DNA of 64,000 bases from Nyssa sinensis. Its lineage: Eukaryota > Streptophyta > Magnoliopsida > Cornales > Nyssaceae. The position numbers and the translations under genes were made by a program. Location of the stretch: assembly GCA_008638375.1 (NCBI GenBank), contig CM018038.1, positions 35,887,597-35,951,596 on the forward strand, written 5' to 3'. This document shows, piece after piece, positions 25,701-35,933 of this stretch (positions within the stretch are counted from its first letter, which is position 1; the number at the start of each line of letters is the position of its first letter). The notes beneath the pieces are model-generated. The model saw only the letters and a program-made list of their open reading frames with translations. It did no database searches and was not told the origin of the DNA.

Positions 25701-28700
25701 AGTAATATTTAAAGTTCACCCTACTTGATTTTCATTCCATGAATTATACTATTTACTATTTAACTATTATACATTGTTTCTTGAAACCCCATGCATGAAA
25801 AACAAAAACAAAAAAAAAATCAGATTCATTTAGGATACAACCTATGGTTCATTTCTTTTTTTGTTCACTAAACGGTTCAGCCCTATTTGAAGCCCCATAT
25901 CTCTCAACTCATAAGACCTGATATCTTGAGTTTTTTAGGGCATATTCTAATATGAGTCTACTTTCAGTGAGCTTTGGAATTACTCAAAATTACATGCAAT
26001 AGCTCAAGTTATTAACAAAATGGTGAAGGCAGGTCTCAATTCTTCTGTTCACACAGCAGGTCCACCCTATTTAAAGCTCTATATCTCCCAATTTATAAAA
26101 CTTGCTATTATGAGCTTTCTATGAAATATTCCAGAACTTGGAAGCACTCAAAAAGAGTATCTGGAACTCAAGTTATGAACTGATTTGTAAACTGTGGTCA
26201 AATTTTGCACAGATTTCTTAAAATCACCATAACTCCCTCAATATTTGCCTAATTAAGGTCATTCTTGAGTCATTTGAAAGCTAAGACAATGAGGGTTAAT
26301 TCTGTAAAAGCTGAGATTCTCATTCCGTAGGATGTACGAGATATGGTCTTTCAAAGTGGGCTATTCTACACAGCCTTCAGCAGAAATGCTAAATTCATGC
26401 CAATATCATTTTAGCGATGTTATAATTCGTTCTTGAATACCTTTTTTTCTTACAAATAAATACATACCACATTACATTCATACTCTTATGAGTCCAAAAC
26501 ATAAGTAGCATTAGTACATGTCTATTTTCTAAAGAAGCCATAAAATACTAGTCTTCAAGTAATGTAATCTTCATACAACCAAAAATAAACCCATCTTCAG
26601 AAGAAACCAAAGTAGTCTTAACCTCTAGTTGAGGACATGTCAAATGGTCAGCACCTTGCCGGAACCTGCATCTGGTAGGGGTCAGTACCTCAGTAGGATA
26701 TCTAAATAGGGGAAATGAAAATGTTGTAATGTGTATGCTTGTGGAGGTGTAGCGACATGCCAATGAAAATATTTATTAAATGAAACTAAATAAATTATAG
26801 AATAACAATGTAATCTAATTAAATTTTAAGGATTTTATTGTATTGTGGATGAGTCCTGATTTTCTTCTCACTTTCTCATTTTACAATTTGTCATTACATT
26901 TCACAATTTAAGTTTGGGTTTTTATCCCAACCCCCTAACCTAAGCTTTGGCTCCCGACAAGCCTATTTGGGTTTTACGGGCTACTAACCCGCCGGACATC
27001 CATAATCCAAACCCCGCGCGGGTTCTCGACTCGCAAGCCGAAGGGAAGCTCACTCCCACATCAAAATTAATAGCCCGGGATCGCAATCTCTCATATACTC
27101 CAAGGCACACAAGTGACGCATTGCAATCTCACATACACTCTAGAGCACACAAAGACGTCTCTAGTTTCCCCATCTTTCATTTTTCTTCATAATTCTCCAT
27201 GAATAATCAATCTTTTATCAATAAGGGAGTTTACAATTTATCTATCAATTCATATAAACAATGTATATATCACCCGAGGTCCATTTCCATCAACTCAAAT
27301 AATTTCCATTCATTTACAAGTAAAGGGGTTTCAAGTTATACAAACTAGTAAAGGGCTTTAAATGAAAACTAACAAGTTATGGAGATAATGAGAAATAATC
27401 TAGGGATATCAAGAAGAGGGATCATGCTTTGGGTAATTACAACAAGAGTAACATTCCAATTCAAGAAATACGAATAAATTAGTGTACAACCCTACATGTA
27501 ATTCTTGATAAACCTCAAAAAGAAATACAATTACATAAACCCAATTATAGTTTTAAACCAAACACAACCTAACAACTTTAAGCATCTCAATTTCTTCAAG
27601 TTTAGAAATCCTACCTCACTTTTTGTGCAAACTTGGAAAACCCTAAGTTGATTTCTTTGATTTCTTCCAAGAGCAAAGATGAGTGTCAAATTATCTTCAA
27701 TCTTCAAGAATTGGCCCAAGAATCCTTCTTTTTCTTCTTCTCTTTTCCTCTTTCTCTCATTTTCTCTCTCTATTATTCAGCCCAGCCGTGTATGTGTTGT
27801 GTGCCCAACCCTTTTTTTTCCTTGTGTGTGTATTTTGTGTGTGTTTTAGGTGTAGCATGTGTGAGCGTGTTAAAATTTAAATGTGTGGTGGAGATTTACC
27901 CACATTATAACATTTGACCACTCACTTTTAAATATTTTTATGTATACAATAACCCATTAACCCATATTGTTTCCTTTACTCAATTATCTCATTAATGGGC
28001 TTTTTGTCTTTTTACAATCCCAAGGAAGTCTAAATTCTTTTAAATTCATTTGCATGTATCCATTTTATTTTTATTGGGTCTAATTTATATTTCATATACT
28101 ACTAATTTAATTTTCTCAATTAAATTTATAGAACATTAATTATTTCTCCAATTTAATTATTTATTTAATTTCCATTAAAATAACGGGGCTTTACATCTTT
28201 CACCATGATGCTCCACCTGTTTGACACCTGTTTGGACACTTGGAAGAGAGTTCAGTTTTTTCTATATCCAATTTGTGCAGAACAGACATGATACGCCCTT
28301 TTGTTATGGAACTTATTTACTAGTTAGTACTTTCTTTATTTCACTCTCTAAGATTTCTTTTAATACACACACAACTTCAAACAGAAATAATTGCTAATTT
28401 TCATTTAGTAAGAACAGTTAACTAACACATACAAACATATCAATGCATCTGTATAATCATATTTCAGATTTGGCAGTTGTCATGTGTGACACCTCATGCC
28501 CTTTTGGAGTTGCACAACACTAGCTTCTGTGCCTGCCTATGGATCATTGCTTGTAACCTATGTGATATTGCTTAGTTTCCTATTTGCATGAAGCCTTTTA
28601 TTTGTGGCAATGAAGAATTTTACTGTACTGAGTTTGTAAAGTTAAAAGAAAGTCAAATTGAGTGATGTCAATTTGACATGGAGCACTCCTATAATTTGTA

Positions 28701-31700
28701 TTGTATCTTTACTTCTGATATAATACACACATGCACACACACATGCGCGCACGTAATCACACACATACATAATATATATACATATACATATATATATATA
28801 TATATTGATAAGCAAATTATTTATTTATTTATATCTTTACGTTTGATTTTGTTTATGCTATTTTCTTTTGAAGAAGTAGAACATTGATATTAGATGTCTC
28901 AGATAATCCAATTGGAGACTTCGTAGATGGTTCTATATGGTGGAGACCATGGTTACCACAATTCACTCCTCCCCTAGCGAATTGCAAATTGGGATCGCAT
29001 GATCCAAAATATAGATCATTAGCGATTTGGCACGCAAGATTTAACATTCCAATCTAAAATATCAAAAGTCTCAAAAAAATTATATAAAATACACACTCAT
29101 CATTGGGATTTTATTTTATAATGGCTTAGATTCGTTGAAATCATTTTGGTTTATATACATATATACCAATATTATTATAAATACACTCAAAAAGCATATC
29201 ACATTTAAATAAACGTATTTCGTTCTAATAAAGCGATCCAAAGAAGCCTACCCCTAACTTACCATATTCTATAACAAGTGGCGATCTACGTTCCCGTTCT
29301 TGTTCCCATTCCCTGTACCATAACGATCCACGTTCTAAGTAACATTGGTGGAGACGTATTTGAGCTAATTAAGAAGAAATGGCTAATAGTTGGGTTTTTT
29401 CCTAAACTTACTGTCTGGATGATAACGAAATCCTTGTATCTCTAGAAATATAAGGGTATTATTTTCGTTTGAATATGTCGGATTTTGGGAGAGCATCTCC
29501 AGCAATCTTCAATCCCCACGATGACCTTACATATGTATGGCTTCAATGATCAATTTCTGTCAAGACTAGATTTTATGACAAATTCAAATGTCCTAAAAAG
29601 TAAGTTTATGTGAAAAACAAACTTGTTCTTTCCTGGAAAATAGAATCATAGCTGCAAGATGCAGACATCTGAATATGACTTTGCTCTTCTACAGAAGCAG
29701 CTAGATATTTCTTGACTGCTTCACTTTCTTTTCTAGCTGCCTTGTCTTTTAACCGTAATTCCTTCCTCAAATGATGTACTTGAACCTTGAAATAGGATGT
29801 AGGAATCTAGGACTGTGGAATTGACTTACATGAGGGGTGAATAGGTCACCTAATCAACTTCTTAAAATATCTATCAATTTTAATTTTGGTGATAAGGATT
29901 AAAGTTTGATTAGTGCAGTATCTGAATGTTCACATGCCTGCAATAACAATGTGTTTATGAAATCAATTTAAAACATGCAATTATATAGAGAGAGAACACC
30001 AAGATTTTTACGTGGAAGACCCTAGAAGGGAAAACCCAACAATAACTTGTCTAGATGCACATCAAGAAGAAAAAGAGTACAGACTCTAACTCGACCTACA
30101 AATGACTCAAATTATCAAAGCCTTATCGACGATTTCAAAATTTTTCCACTTGAATCCACAAGCTCTCCTTCACAGTTCCGCCTCCGAATCCTCGAATGAC
30201 GAACAAAATTCGAATCCTCGAATATTAGTCTCCACCGATCGCGCAAACTGAAATCTTTCACGCAAGTACTTCCCTCATTTTGTTGTAGAAAATGATAGAA
30301 AATTGTGTTTAATGTTTTGAGACTATGGTTTTCTATGTGTTCTTTATTCTTTAATAATAAAAGGTATGCACTCACTCTCGAAAATCGAAGACTCTTTTTT
30401 TCATGCTCAATAAACTCTCTAAAAATCTCTCAATAATAATGCATAGGTCTCCAATTTGTTTTTTAAAAGAATTAATTTCTGTTAGATCACCAATTACTTC
30501 AAAAGCTTAAGTTATTAGAGAATGGGCCTAACAATTTATGTCAAGCTCTCAACACTCCTTACGTGCGACCACAAACTTGCACATGGATAGGAAAATCTCT
30601 TAACACTTCCCCTCACTTGCGACCCCAAACTTGCACTTGCAGAGACAAATAGACCACAAGAAAATGTAGAACGGAGTGTAACTTTTGCACAAACAAACAC
30701 AACAGGGAAATAAATGCAAACAAATAGATTTGAATCGAAAGACCTCTCATAACCAAGGCTTTGATATCATGTTAGATCACCAATTACTCCGATCTACCTG
30801 TTGAACGAAACCATTCTGTTTGAACATTTTTTGAGTTTCTATTGATGGTTGTTCAACCCCCTATTAATGTGGTTTGTACTAGTGTGATGCCGGTTCGAAC
30901 AACCAAAGGCACGTGGACTCCAGAAGGTATTCTGTTAGAAAATCTTGAACCCCCATGACCATGTTTCGAACTAGCAATCAAACTTGCATCCCATGAACCT
31001 CACTGTTTGAACTTCTTTCGAACAACCTTGATTGGTTTTTGAAATTTTGAAATAAAACTAACTTTAAGCCTTTAAAAAACAAACTCACAGTTGAGGCTAG
31101 TTGGAAAGCACTTCAAATTAGTTTTAAAACATCTTTTAAATTGCATGTGTGTATCTGACCTAGTTCAATGGTCTCTAAGTCCCACTTACCATACTAAACC
31201 TAAGCAACTGGGTTTTGCTTAATCTTTGACTAATGAATTGCAAGAGTATGAACACTCTCATGAACATAGACTCGATTACAATTCCAATTTTGTCACACGG
31301 AATATGCCAACATACATACATATAGATTCTCTATCCTAATAAACTTAATTGGCTGTTGCTTATTCCCACTCATTGTCAGTACTTGACAATTGGATAGAAT
31401 ATTTTTTTTCCTTCTGGCTATTTTTCTTCAATATATTTATTTTACACACAAAAACTTACCCAATGTGTGCTTTGGCATTTTCTGAGCCATAGATAATATC
31501 ATGTGTGCATTTGAGTTCTTACAACCATTGGATATTTACACCAAACAATTAGTAGTTTTTTCAGTTTAATATAATAATCAGTTGTAAAAGTGCAATTATT
31601 TATCCTTCTATTTTCCAATTTTTTCCCTTGTTCCTTGCATGAATAATCATAAAACCTTTGTAATGTTTGTGAGGATATCTATTTTTCTGTTTTTTTTTTT

Positions 31701-32046
31701 TCTTTGGCAGGAAAGATACATCACCAATTGTTGATGGCTGTAACTGTTATACATGCCAGAATCATACAAAAGCATACATTAACCACCTTCTCAATGTTCA
31801 CGAAATGCTGGCTCAGATTCTACTAGAAATGTATAGTTTTCTTCTCACACATTATGCTTTGTTGTTGATGTTATATGTGTCTAATATGATTTTTTTCCAT
31901 AAACTTTCAGACACAACACTCACCATTACCTGGGGTTCTTCCGCATGATCAGAGAAGCAATCCATGAAGGGAGGTTTGAGCAATTTCGGCAAAAGTTCAT
32001 TGAAAGAAGCTGTGATCATATTCTCACAGCTGCTCTATCTGCATGA
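13658..32046 (+). CDS. QTRT2: Queuine tRNA-ribosyltransferase accessory subunit 2 (partial, 6 exons)
   Basis: QTRT2 pairs with the catalytic QTRT1 subunit to exchange guanine for queuine at the wobble position of GUN-anticodon tRNAs. Exons: 13658-13728, 20559-20610, 21065-21113, 21205-21354, 31711-31830, 31911-32046. All junctions are AG/GT and the phases agree, giving 191 codons plus TGA. Diagnostic blocks are FWIGGFGLGESMDERFTLL, KPRQICGLGLPEEVLQGIA, GIDLFDSTYIYHLT, GGFALTFPLD, and the zinc motif CNCYTC followed by NHTKAYINHLL and HHYLGFFRMIREA. In the TGT fold, the three Cys and a downstream His bind zinc. Family members are about 400 residues, so the N-terminal half is missing here; its exons are probably upstream of the window. 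Two introns (6.8 and 10.4 kb) are filled with transposons. The sequence looks intact and under coding constraint. Family assignment is firm; the choice of QTRT2 over QTRT1 rests on remembered family sequence. Confidence 0.92.
13780..13930. repeat. GC-rich tract with CGGCCGTTACG-like motifs, possible relic of the MITE family at 23679/57874
   Basis: Repeated GACGGCC/GGCCGTTACG motifs resemble the subterminal repeats of the two hAT-like MITEs, but no termini or target duplication could be found. It may be a decayed relative or chance similarity. Confidence 0.3.
14228..14540. repeat. Probable fragment of a long copia (SIRE-like) LTR
   Basis: Starts TGTTGGCCCTAATACAACCGG and includes a G-rich run before GATGAATTAG, then text resembling the LTR tracts at 29.8-31.3 kb and 57.6-59.7 kb (for example AAACCTTTACAAT). 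No ends or duplication were found. Confidence 0.4.
14991..15112 (-). repeat. Tandem duplication, about 61 bp x2, in copia C
   Basis: 14991-15051 and 15052 to about 15112 are near copies. Both encode the CDACELAK / RACELAK segment at the pre-integrase/integrase junction. A few substitutions separate them. Confidence 0.85.
15230..16065 (-). repeat. Tandem duplication, about 417 bp x2, in copia C
   Basis: 15230-15646 and 15647-16065 both begin AGGCCTATTTGAACAAATC and run in parallel with scattered substitutions and small indels. The unit spans the protease to pre-integrase region, including the SLNCSVTCFPSRCAF block. Confidence 0.88.
16052..16458 (-). repeat. Tandem duplication, about 201 bp x2, in copia C
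   Basis: 16052-16252 and 16253 to about 16458 both start GTACTCAC and share ATACCTGAA(C/T)GAGCAAAG and the downstream TGCATGAGACCTAATGGAAC. The first unit overlaps the right edge of the 417-bp duplication. Confidence 0.85.
17835..18017 (-). repeat. 5' LTR of copia C
   Basis: Its element-sense end adjoins the primer site. The outer end is set by TGTTAAGACTATG (reverse of CATAGTCTTAACA, ending 18017). No partner LTR was found. Confidence 0.75.
18018..20558. other. QTRT2 intron remainder, no gene seen
   Basis: AT-rich intron sequence with a (GA)n run at about 18829-18858. No retroelement domain or RNA gene was recognised. Confidence 0.5.
20559..20610 (+). CDS. QTRT2: QTRT2 exon
   Basis: A 52-nt exon between TTGCTCAG and GTATCAG encoding DNLPAEKPRQICGLGLP plus one base (phase 1). 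An upstream in-frame ATG at 20541 lies in the intron and is not used as a start. Confidence 0.92.
20668..20700 (+). repeat. Poly-T/poly-G homopolymer tract
   Basis: A T run passes into a run of about 14 G with single interruptions inside an intron. Length in such tracts is often unreliable in assemblies. Confidence 0.8.
21065..21113 (+). CDS. QTRT2: QTRT2 exon
   Basis: A 49-nt exon after CTTGCAG encoding (E)EVLQGIAAGIDLFDS plus two bases, with donor GTATGT. The intron before it carries a (TC)n run near 20983-21002. Confidence 0.92.
21205..21354 (+). CDS. QTRT2: QTRT2 exon
   Basis: A 150-nt exon between TTTCCCAG and GTAACT. It encodes TYIYHLTIGGFALTFPLDG and ends INLKATIY with two bases of the next Arg codon. 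Confidence 0.92.
21506..25426 (+). mobile_element. Gypsy-type solo LTR (large), interrupted by a MITE
   Basis: Starts TGTCACAACCC and ends GGGGTGTTACA; a perfect 5-bp duplication TGTTA lies on both sides (21501-21505, 25427-25431). TG...CA ends with inverted CCC/GGG termini are typical of plant Ty3/gypsy LTRs. No primer site, gag or pol is present, so the simplest reading is a solo LTR left by LTR-LTR recombination. Without the nested 765-bp MITE (23679-24443) and its 8-bp duplication it is about 3.15 kb, long for an LTR. It lies in the 10.4-kb QTRT2 intron. Orientation is assumed from the TGTCAC end. A LARD-like non-autonomous element is an alternative. Confidence 0.75.
23679..24443. mobile_element. 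hAT-like MITE, copy 1 (765 bp)
   Basis: Bounded by CATGG...CCATG and flanked by a perfect 8-bp duplication TTCTTGTT (23671-23678, 24444-24451), the size expected of hAT. One end carries CATGGATTTAAATTGCAGTCG; the other is rich in CGGCCGATACGTAA-type motifs, and the core is very AT-rich. No ORF encodes a transposase. The same element recurs inverted at 57874-58626. It inserted into the gypsy-type LTR. Confidence 0.85.
25644..28195 (+). mobile_element. Gypsy-type solo LTR (2552 bp)
   Basis: Starts TGTCACGCCCC and ends GGGGCTTTACA; a perfect 5-bp duplication TCTTT flanks it (25639-25643, 28196-28200). Its beginning resembles the unit at 21506 (CCC-rich, then GTGATCG), so the two are of one type but diverged. 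No protein domains are present. It sits 217 bp downstream of the first solo LTR, in the same intron. Confidence 0.75.
28948..29345. mobile_element. Non-autonomous DNA element of about 398 bp, class uncertain
   Basis: A perfect 10-bp duplication TGGTGGAGAC (28938-28947, 29346-29355) brackets a segment starting CATGGTTAC and ending GTAACAT, so the ends are short imperfect inverted repeats. It has no ORF of note. A 9-10-bp duplication suggests a Mutator-like element; if only eight bases are counted, hAT is possible. Confidence 0.65.
29798..31312 (-). mobile_element. Probable long copia (SIRE/Maximus-like) LTR with nested TRIM
   Basis: The tract contains the GGGGTGAATAGGT motif common near the end of SIRE-type LTRs, and runs from about TGTAGGAATC to ATATGCCAACA. 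On the - strand it would start TGTTGGCATATTCCG. The stretch 30.8-31.3 kb is repeated, inverted, at about 63660-64000. No coding region adjoins it. A clear 5-bp duplication was not found, so the ends are provisional. A TRIM (30480-30790) is inserted inside. Confidence 0.5.
30480..30790 (-). mobile_element. TRIM/SMART element, copy 2 (truncated LTR)
   Basis: The first LTR at 30480-30554 matches copy 1 (TGTTAGATCACCAATTAC to TCTCAACA). The primer site in reverse (GCTTTGATATCA) abuts a second LTR at 30770 that stops after about 21 bp, where unrelated sequence begins. The interior repeats the purine-tract/LTR-edge junction (CTCTTAACACTTCCCCTCAC after 30595), absent from the other copies. - strand orientation. 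Confidence 0.82.
31711..31830 (+). CDS. QTRT2: QTRT2 exon with zinc motif
   Basis: A 120-nt exon following a long pyrimidine tract and GGCAG. It reads KDTSPIVDG, then the zinc motif CNCYTCQNH at 31739-31765, then TKAYINHLLNVHEML. The Cys/His set is intact. Confidence 0.93.
31911..32046 (+). CDS. QTRT2: QTRT2 last exon
   Basis: A 136-nt exon after AAACTTTCAG encoding HNTHHYLGFFRMIREAIHEG, then a Phe/Arg/Lys-rich helix, and ending LTAALSA with TGA at 32044-32046. Confidence 0.93.
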
Positions 32047-33406
32047 AATATAATATACTGTGAGCAAATTATAGTTGATTTGAGGCAAACATTCTGGTAT
32101 AGGACAAATGCATTTCTTCAATCAAACTATAGAATAGCTTAGGTGAAAAATGGGGGGAGAATGTAAACTGTCTAGGAGCAAGTGTCCAAGGGCACAGCAT
32201 TCGTTCCTTTTCCTTGCAGCATGATTTGTTTAAATATGTATTGCGTAGTCGGAGTTATTAATTGGTGTTTGGTCTATGTTTCCAGCTATAACATAACGGC
32301 ATGTCACTTGGGTTTATAAGATCCAGATATAAGATAGGTAACAGAATTGATCAAGGTAGACACTTTTGAGAGAAGCCCAAGAAGGGCGAGGGTCATGATG
32401 GTGGTATCGGAGTAGAACTGAATGTGTCACAATCCTCCTATCACCAATGTGAGTGTGAGGTAGACACAGCAGAGTCCAGTTTCCCTAACAATCAATTCCC
32501 TTTATATGATATATGAGTTTCCTTAATGTTGCGTGCAGTGCAGCATAAATATTGTTTAACCACAAAAATTTCAATTATGCTGTTGATTGCTTTTTGTTTC
32601 TCAGTCCAAAAATTGTGCGTCTAAAAATTCAATTTTACTATGATAAATGCCATTCCATTTGTCATTATGGGCTTTTAGACTAGCCTTTTAGTGGCTGTCA
32701 TGATACATATAGAACATAATTCTGGCATTTCAGTAGTAGCTTATCAACTAGGAAAATATCCATAGTATTTATGATTGAAAGTTATGGACCAATGCTTCAC
32801 TGTTTTATGTATAATGGTCTACTGGGTCCCATGCAAGCCCAAGCCTCACGCCCCTTGTAGAGAGAAACGATTGACAATTGGTCTTTCCGTGTTACGATCC
32901 GGGGAAAAAAAATTGAGAAGAAAAGTAGGGGTGGTCACATTTGTCATTGGAAAAAACATAACATGCCACATCAATAATATTATTGGACCTGGGCACGGTC
33001 AATTTAAAAATTGAAGGATTTTTGGAATTATAAAATTTTCTCTTGAACCTTAATTTCTTATACATTTAGTTTGATGGGCCTCTCGATAATTAATTCTACT
33101 TTAAATTAGAGACAATAATTTTTTTGGGTAAGATATTTCATTACCCTTAAAATAATTATTTCTGCTTAAAATCATATAATTGGGAGGGAATTTTTTTGTA
33201 ATAAAAAAATTGAGAAACTTAGTACTTATTAAATGTATTAGAGAATTGACAGTGAGGGGTTGAGGTTGGGGGTGGTGGTGGTGGTGGTGGTTTTAGAGCT
33301 TATAATGGGACCCACAAAATCCAAGAGAATCCCATGGATTGGGTTGAGCTTTGTCCGGCATGACCCACCGACTTTTTGAATGGGTTAGGTTAGATTGACC
33401 TTGAGC
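32047..33406. other. QTRT2 3' flank
   Basis: Contains the presumed 3' UTR and then AT-rich intergenic DNA with a (GGT)n run at 33271-33290. A poly(A) site cannot be fixed by eye. No further gene was seen. Confidence 0.5.
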
Positions 33407-35133
33407 CAATGTTTTAAAACCCGAACCGGACTGGCTGGTTCACAAAACGGTTCGGTTTAAACCATAAATCCGCTTTAAGTTTAAAACCGTTCTAAAAATA
33501 AAAAACTGATAAAACCGGACGGTTCGACCGTTGAATCGGGTGACCTGTTACGGGGTCACCGGTTCACACCGGTTCTCTCCCTATATATAAAAGGCCAAAA
33601 GGGATCGAATCCCTCATTCAACAACTCGCAAGTCACAGCAGCCCAGTGAAACCCTCGCACTCGCAGCCCTCTGCATCTCGACGCCTTCAATCAACAACCA
33701 TTCTCTACATCTCGACGTCTTCAATCAAGTGATCAACAACCAGAACTCGTAGCCCAGTCCTCAATCGACTGAAACGGTGAAACCCTCACACTCGCAGCCC
33801 ATCCATTCTCTGCATCCCTTAGGTACTTCTCAAGCCTTTTTTCTTTGTAAACAAGATTGGTACTTATAGCACTTGGAAATTTTGGTTAAAGAAGCTCCTC
33901 CATTTAGATTATTTTTGCTCTTTGTTTATAAAGACACTCTGTTTTTGTAGTTTTGTTATTGATGTTTCTCTGCACCTAATTTTTCCATCTTTTCTTGGGT
34001 CTTTCTTCAGTTTCTTGAGGTGGTAAATGACTTTGTTTATGTCCACCAAATTTACCAAAAAAAATTTCTGAATGTCATGGTTTATGTCCAATGAGTTTGG
34101 TGGAGATGTTGTTTTCTTGATTTTAAGCTCTCTTGGTTGTTGAGAAAGTGAAGGAGATAGAAAGCAAATGAAAATGAAGGGAATCTTTTGGAATTTTGAA
34201 ACACTGTCTTCATTGAAAGATCGAACCCCTCATCGTCACCAATTAGGGTTTTTGATAGTTAATAATTTGTATTGTTTGATTTTCTTTATTTTATTTTTTC
34301 AAATTCCAAAATTTCCCTTTATTTGGTTGCTCTGAAAAAAGAAAATTTTAGCAAAGAAAGAAAAAGGTCATCATGTTCTCCTGAGAATTTAGAAGCCTTG
34401 AATTCTTAAGTATTTGCTTGATATTTCGCTCCGTTTAAGCTTTTGGAGTTCAAAACTCATGTTGTATAATGTGTTCTTAAGTTGGATTAGCTCATATGAA
34501 TCATGTCTTCAACAATTGGGCAAAGAGGTAAACTTTCTTTAACTTTACTTTCTGTTTGGTAGCAGAGATAACTGACACAAAATTTGAAGTTATAAATTTT
34601 TTCCATTTGAGTTCTATAGCATTTATTTGAGCTGTGTTTAAATGAGAAGAAGAAATTAGAACCATTGATTGGGTTAGTGATTAAAAAATCAATGGAAGTT
34701 TCAACATGGATATGTCATGTTTCTTGAATTGCTTTGGCTTTGACCTTTATTTCATTGCCAAGAAGTCGAGGAAAGAAAAGGAATTTTTTTTTTTGGATAG
34801 GTTAGTGGCCTTGGGTGGGAGTTGAAAAGGAAAATAAATTAAGATTTCTATTTTTATTTCTTTTTCTTTTTTGTTACGTAGTTCCTGAGAAATGGAAATT
34901 CAGTACATATATTCAAATAATTGTACAAGACCCATATAAATTTTTTTTTATAATTTTTAGTAATTTTTGTATAATTTTTTAAATTTAAAATATCAATAAT
35001 ATGTATTATTAAATTTATTAATTACATAATTATGACATCACGGGTTGATTCCAGTTGACCCGACGGTTGAACCGACAACCTGTAACTCGGACATTTTTCC
35101 GATTCGATGAATGAACTGGATCTGAAAACATTG
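33407..35133. mobile_element. hAT-like non-autonomous element (1.7 kb) with promoter-like leader
   Basis: Ends CAATGTTTT...AAAACATTG, inverted; flanking 8-mers CCTTGAGC / CCTTGAAG (33399-33406, 35134-35141) match at 7 of 8, as for an aged hAT duplication. The first 180 bp are rich in CCGGTTC motifs; related CGGTTGAACCG motifs sit near the other end. A TATATATAAAAGG box at about 33582 is followed by a leader with short internal repeats (GAAACCCTCGCACTCGCAGCCC occurs twice with changes) and a donor-like CTTAG/GTACTT at about 33820. No transposase ORF remains. Confidence 0.75.
33582..33594 (+). promoter_or_regulatory. TATA box-like site inside the hAT-like element
   Basis: TATATATAAAAGG, followed by a GC-richer leader and a plausible splice donor about 230 bp on. 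This resembles the 5' end of a transcription unit, perhaps the remains of the transposase gene promoter. No transcript evidence. Confidence 0.5.
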
Positions 35134-35141
35134 CCTTGAAG

Positions 35142-35834
35142 CACAATTATAGGGCATAAGAAGCATCCCACAGAATGGCCCTAGCAAAGAAGAAGCGAAC
35201 CCAAATAAAAGAAGCTAGCCCCAAAAATCATTCATAAATCCCAAGCACCCATTATCCAAATAGTGTCAACTGGCTACATAGCTCTACTAGCACACTACAT
35301 ATCATCCACAATTAAATTTTTCATAATTTCTTTAAATCATTCTGCATTTTCCAACAACTTACAAGTTACTTTTGAAGCTTCAACCAAATAACAACTAAAA
35401 AAGAATCTTCCATATGAAAAATACTTCTAGTGTAATAAAAACACTTTACATTGACACAAAACAGGGTTGAAGAATACAATAATTATCTCCCAAAAAATTT
35501 ATGATAAAGGCCATGTTCACGCCATAATTGCTGCCTAGATGGCCTTTTTGTTAGAAAAGTATATTGATATTAAGAATACAAAATACAAAATCATTAATAA
35601 GAATAAGAATATAAACATTGAGGTTATTTTTCAAACCGTAAATAACTAGAAACAAAAAACAAAGAGAGAAGGCAGGTATATAGGATTTGATCCCTCTAAG
35701 GATTAATACAATGCATAGAATTTTCTTAGCCATCATACAGTAGATTTTGATTTACAGGAGACATAGGATTTGATCATTTATATTGGCATCAACAATATCC
35801 AGAGTACTGGAGCATCTGCTGTAATATTTTGCAG
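35142..35834. other. 3' flank of the - strand gene
   Basis: AT-rich sequence directly downstream (in - strand sense) of the stop codon at 35835-35837. It probably contains the 3' UTR. No other gene was recognised. Confidence 0.5.
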
Positions 35835-35933
35835 CTACAAAGTGACCTTGGAATATGTCTGAAACAAATAAGATAGGATCTTCTTGTAGTCACCAATTTG
35901 AGTACCAGTGTTGGGATCAATAATGTAAGGCAC
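35835..35933 (-). CDS. GST-N family gene, last exon
   Basis: Acceptor TTTTGCAG, then [20 protein letters not shown] and [12 protein letters not shown] with TAG. 32 codons. Confidence 0.9.
   Translation of the reverse strand: MPYIIDPNTGTQIGDYKKILSYLFQTYSKVTL

Noticed and set aside
27633..27917. Two overlapping Phe/Cys-rich frames
   Set aside because: They lie in a pyrimidine-rich part of a solo LTR and look like chance.
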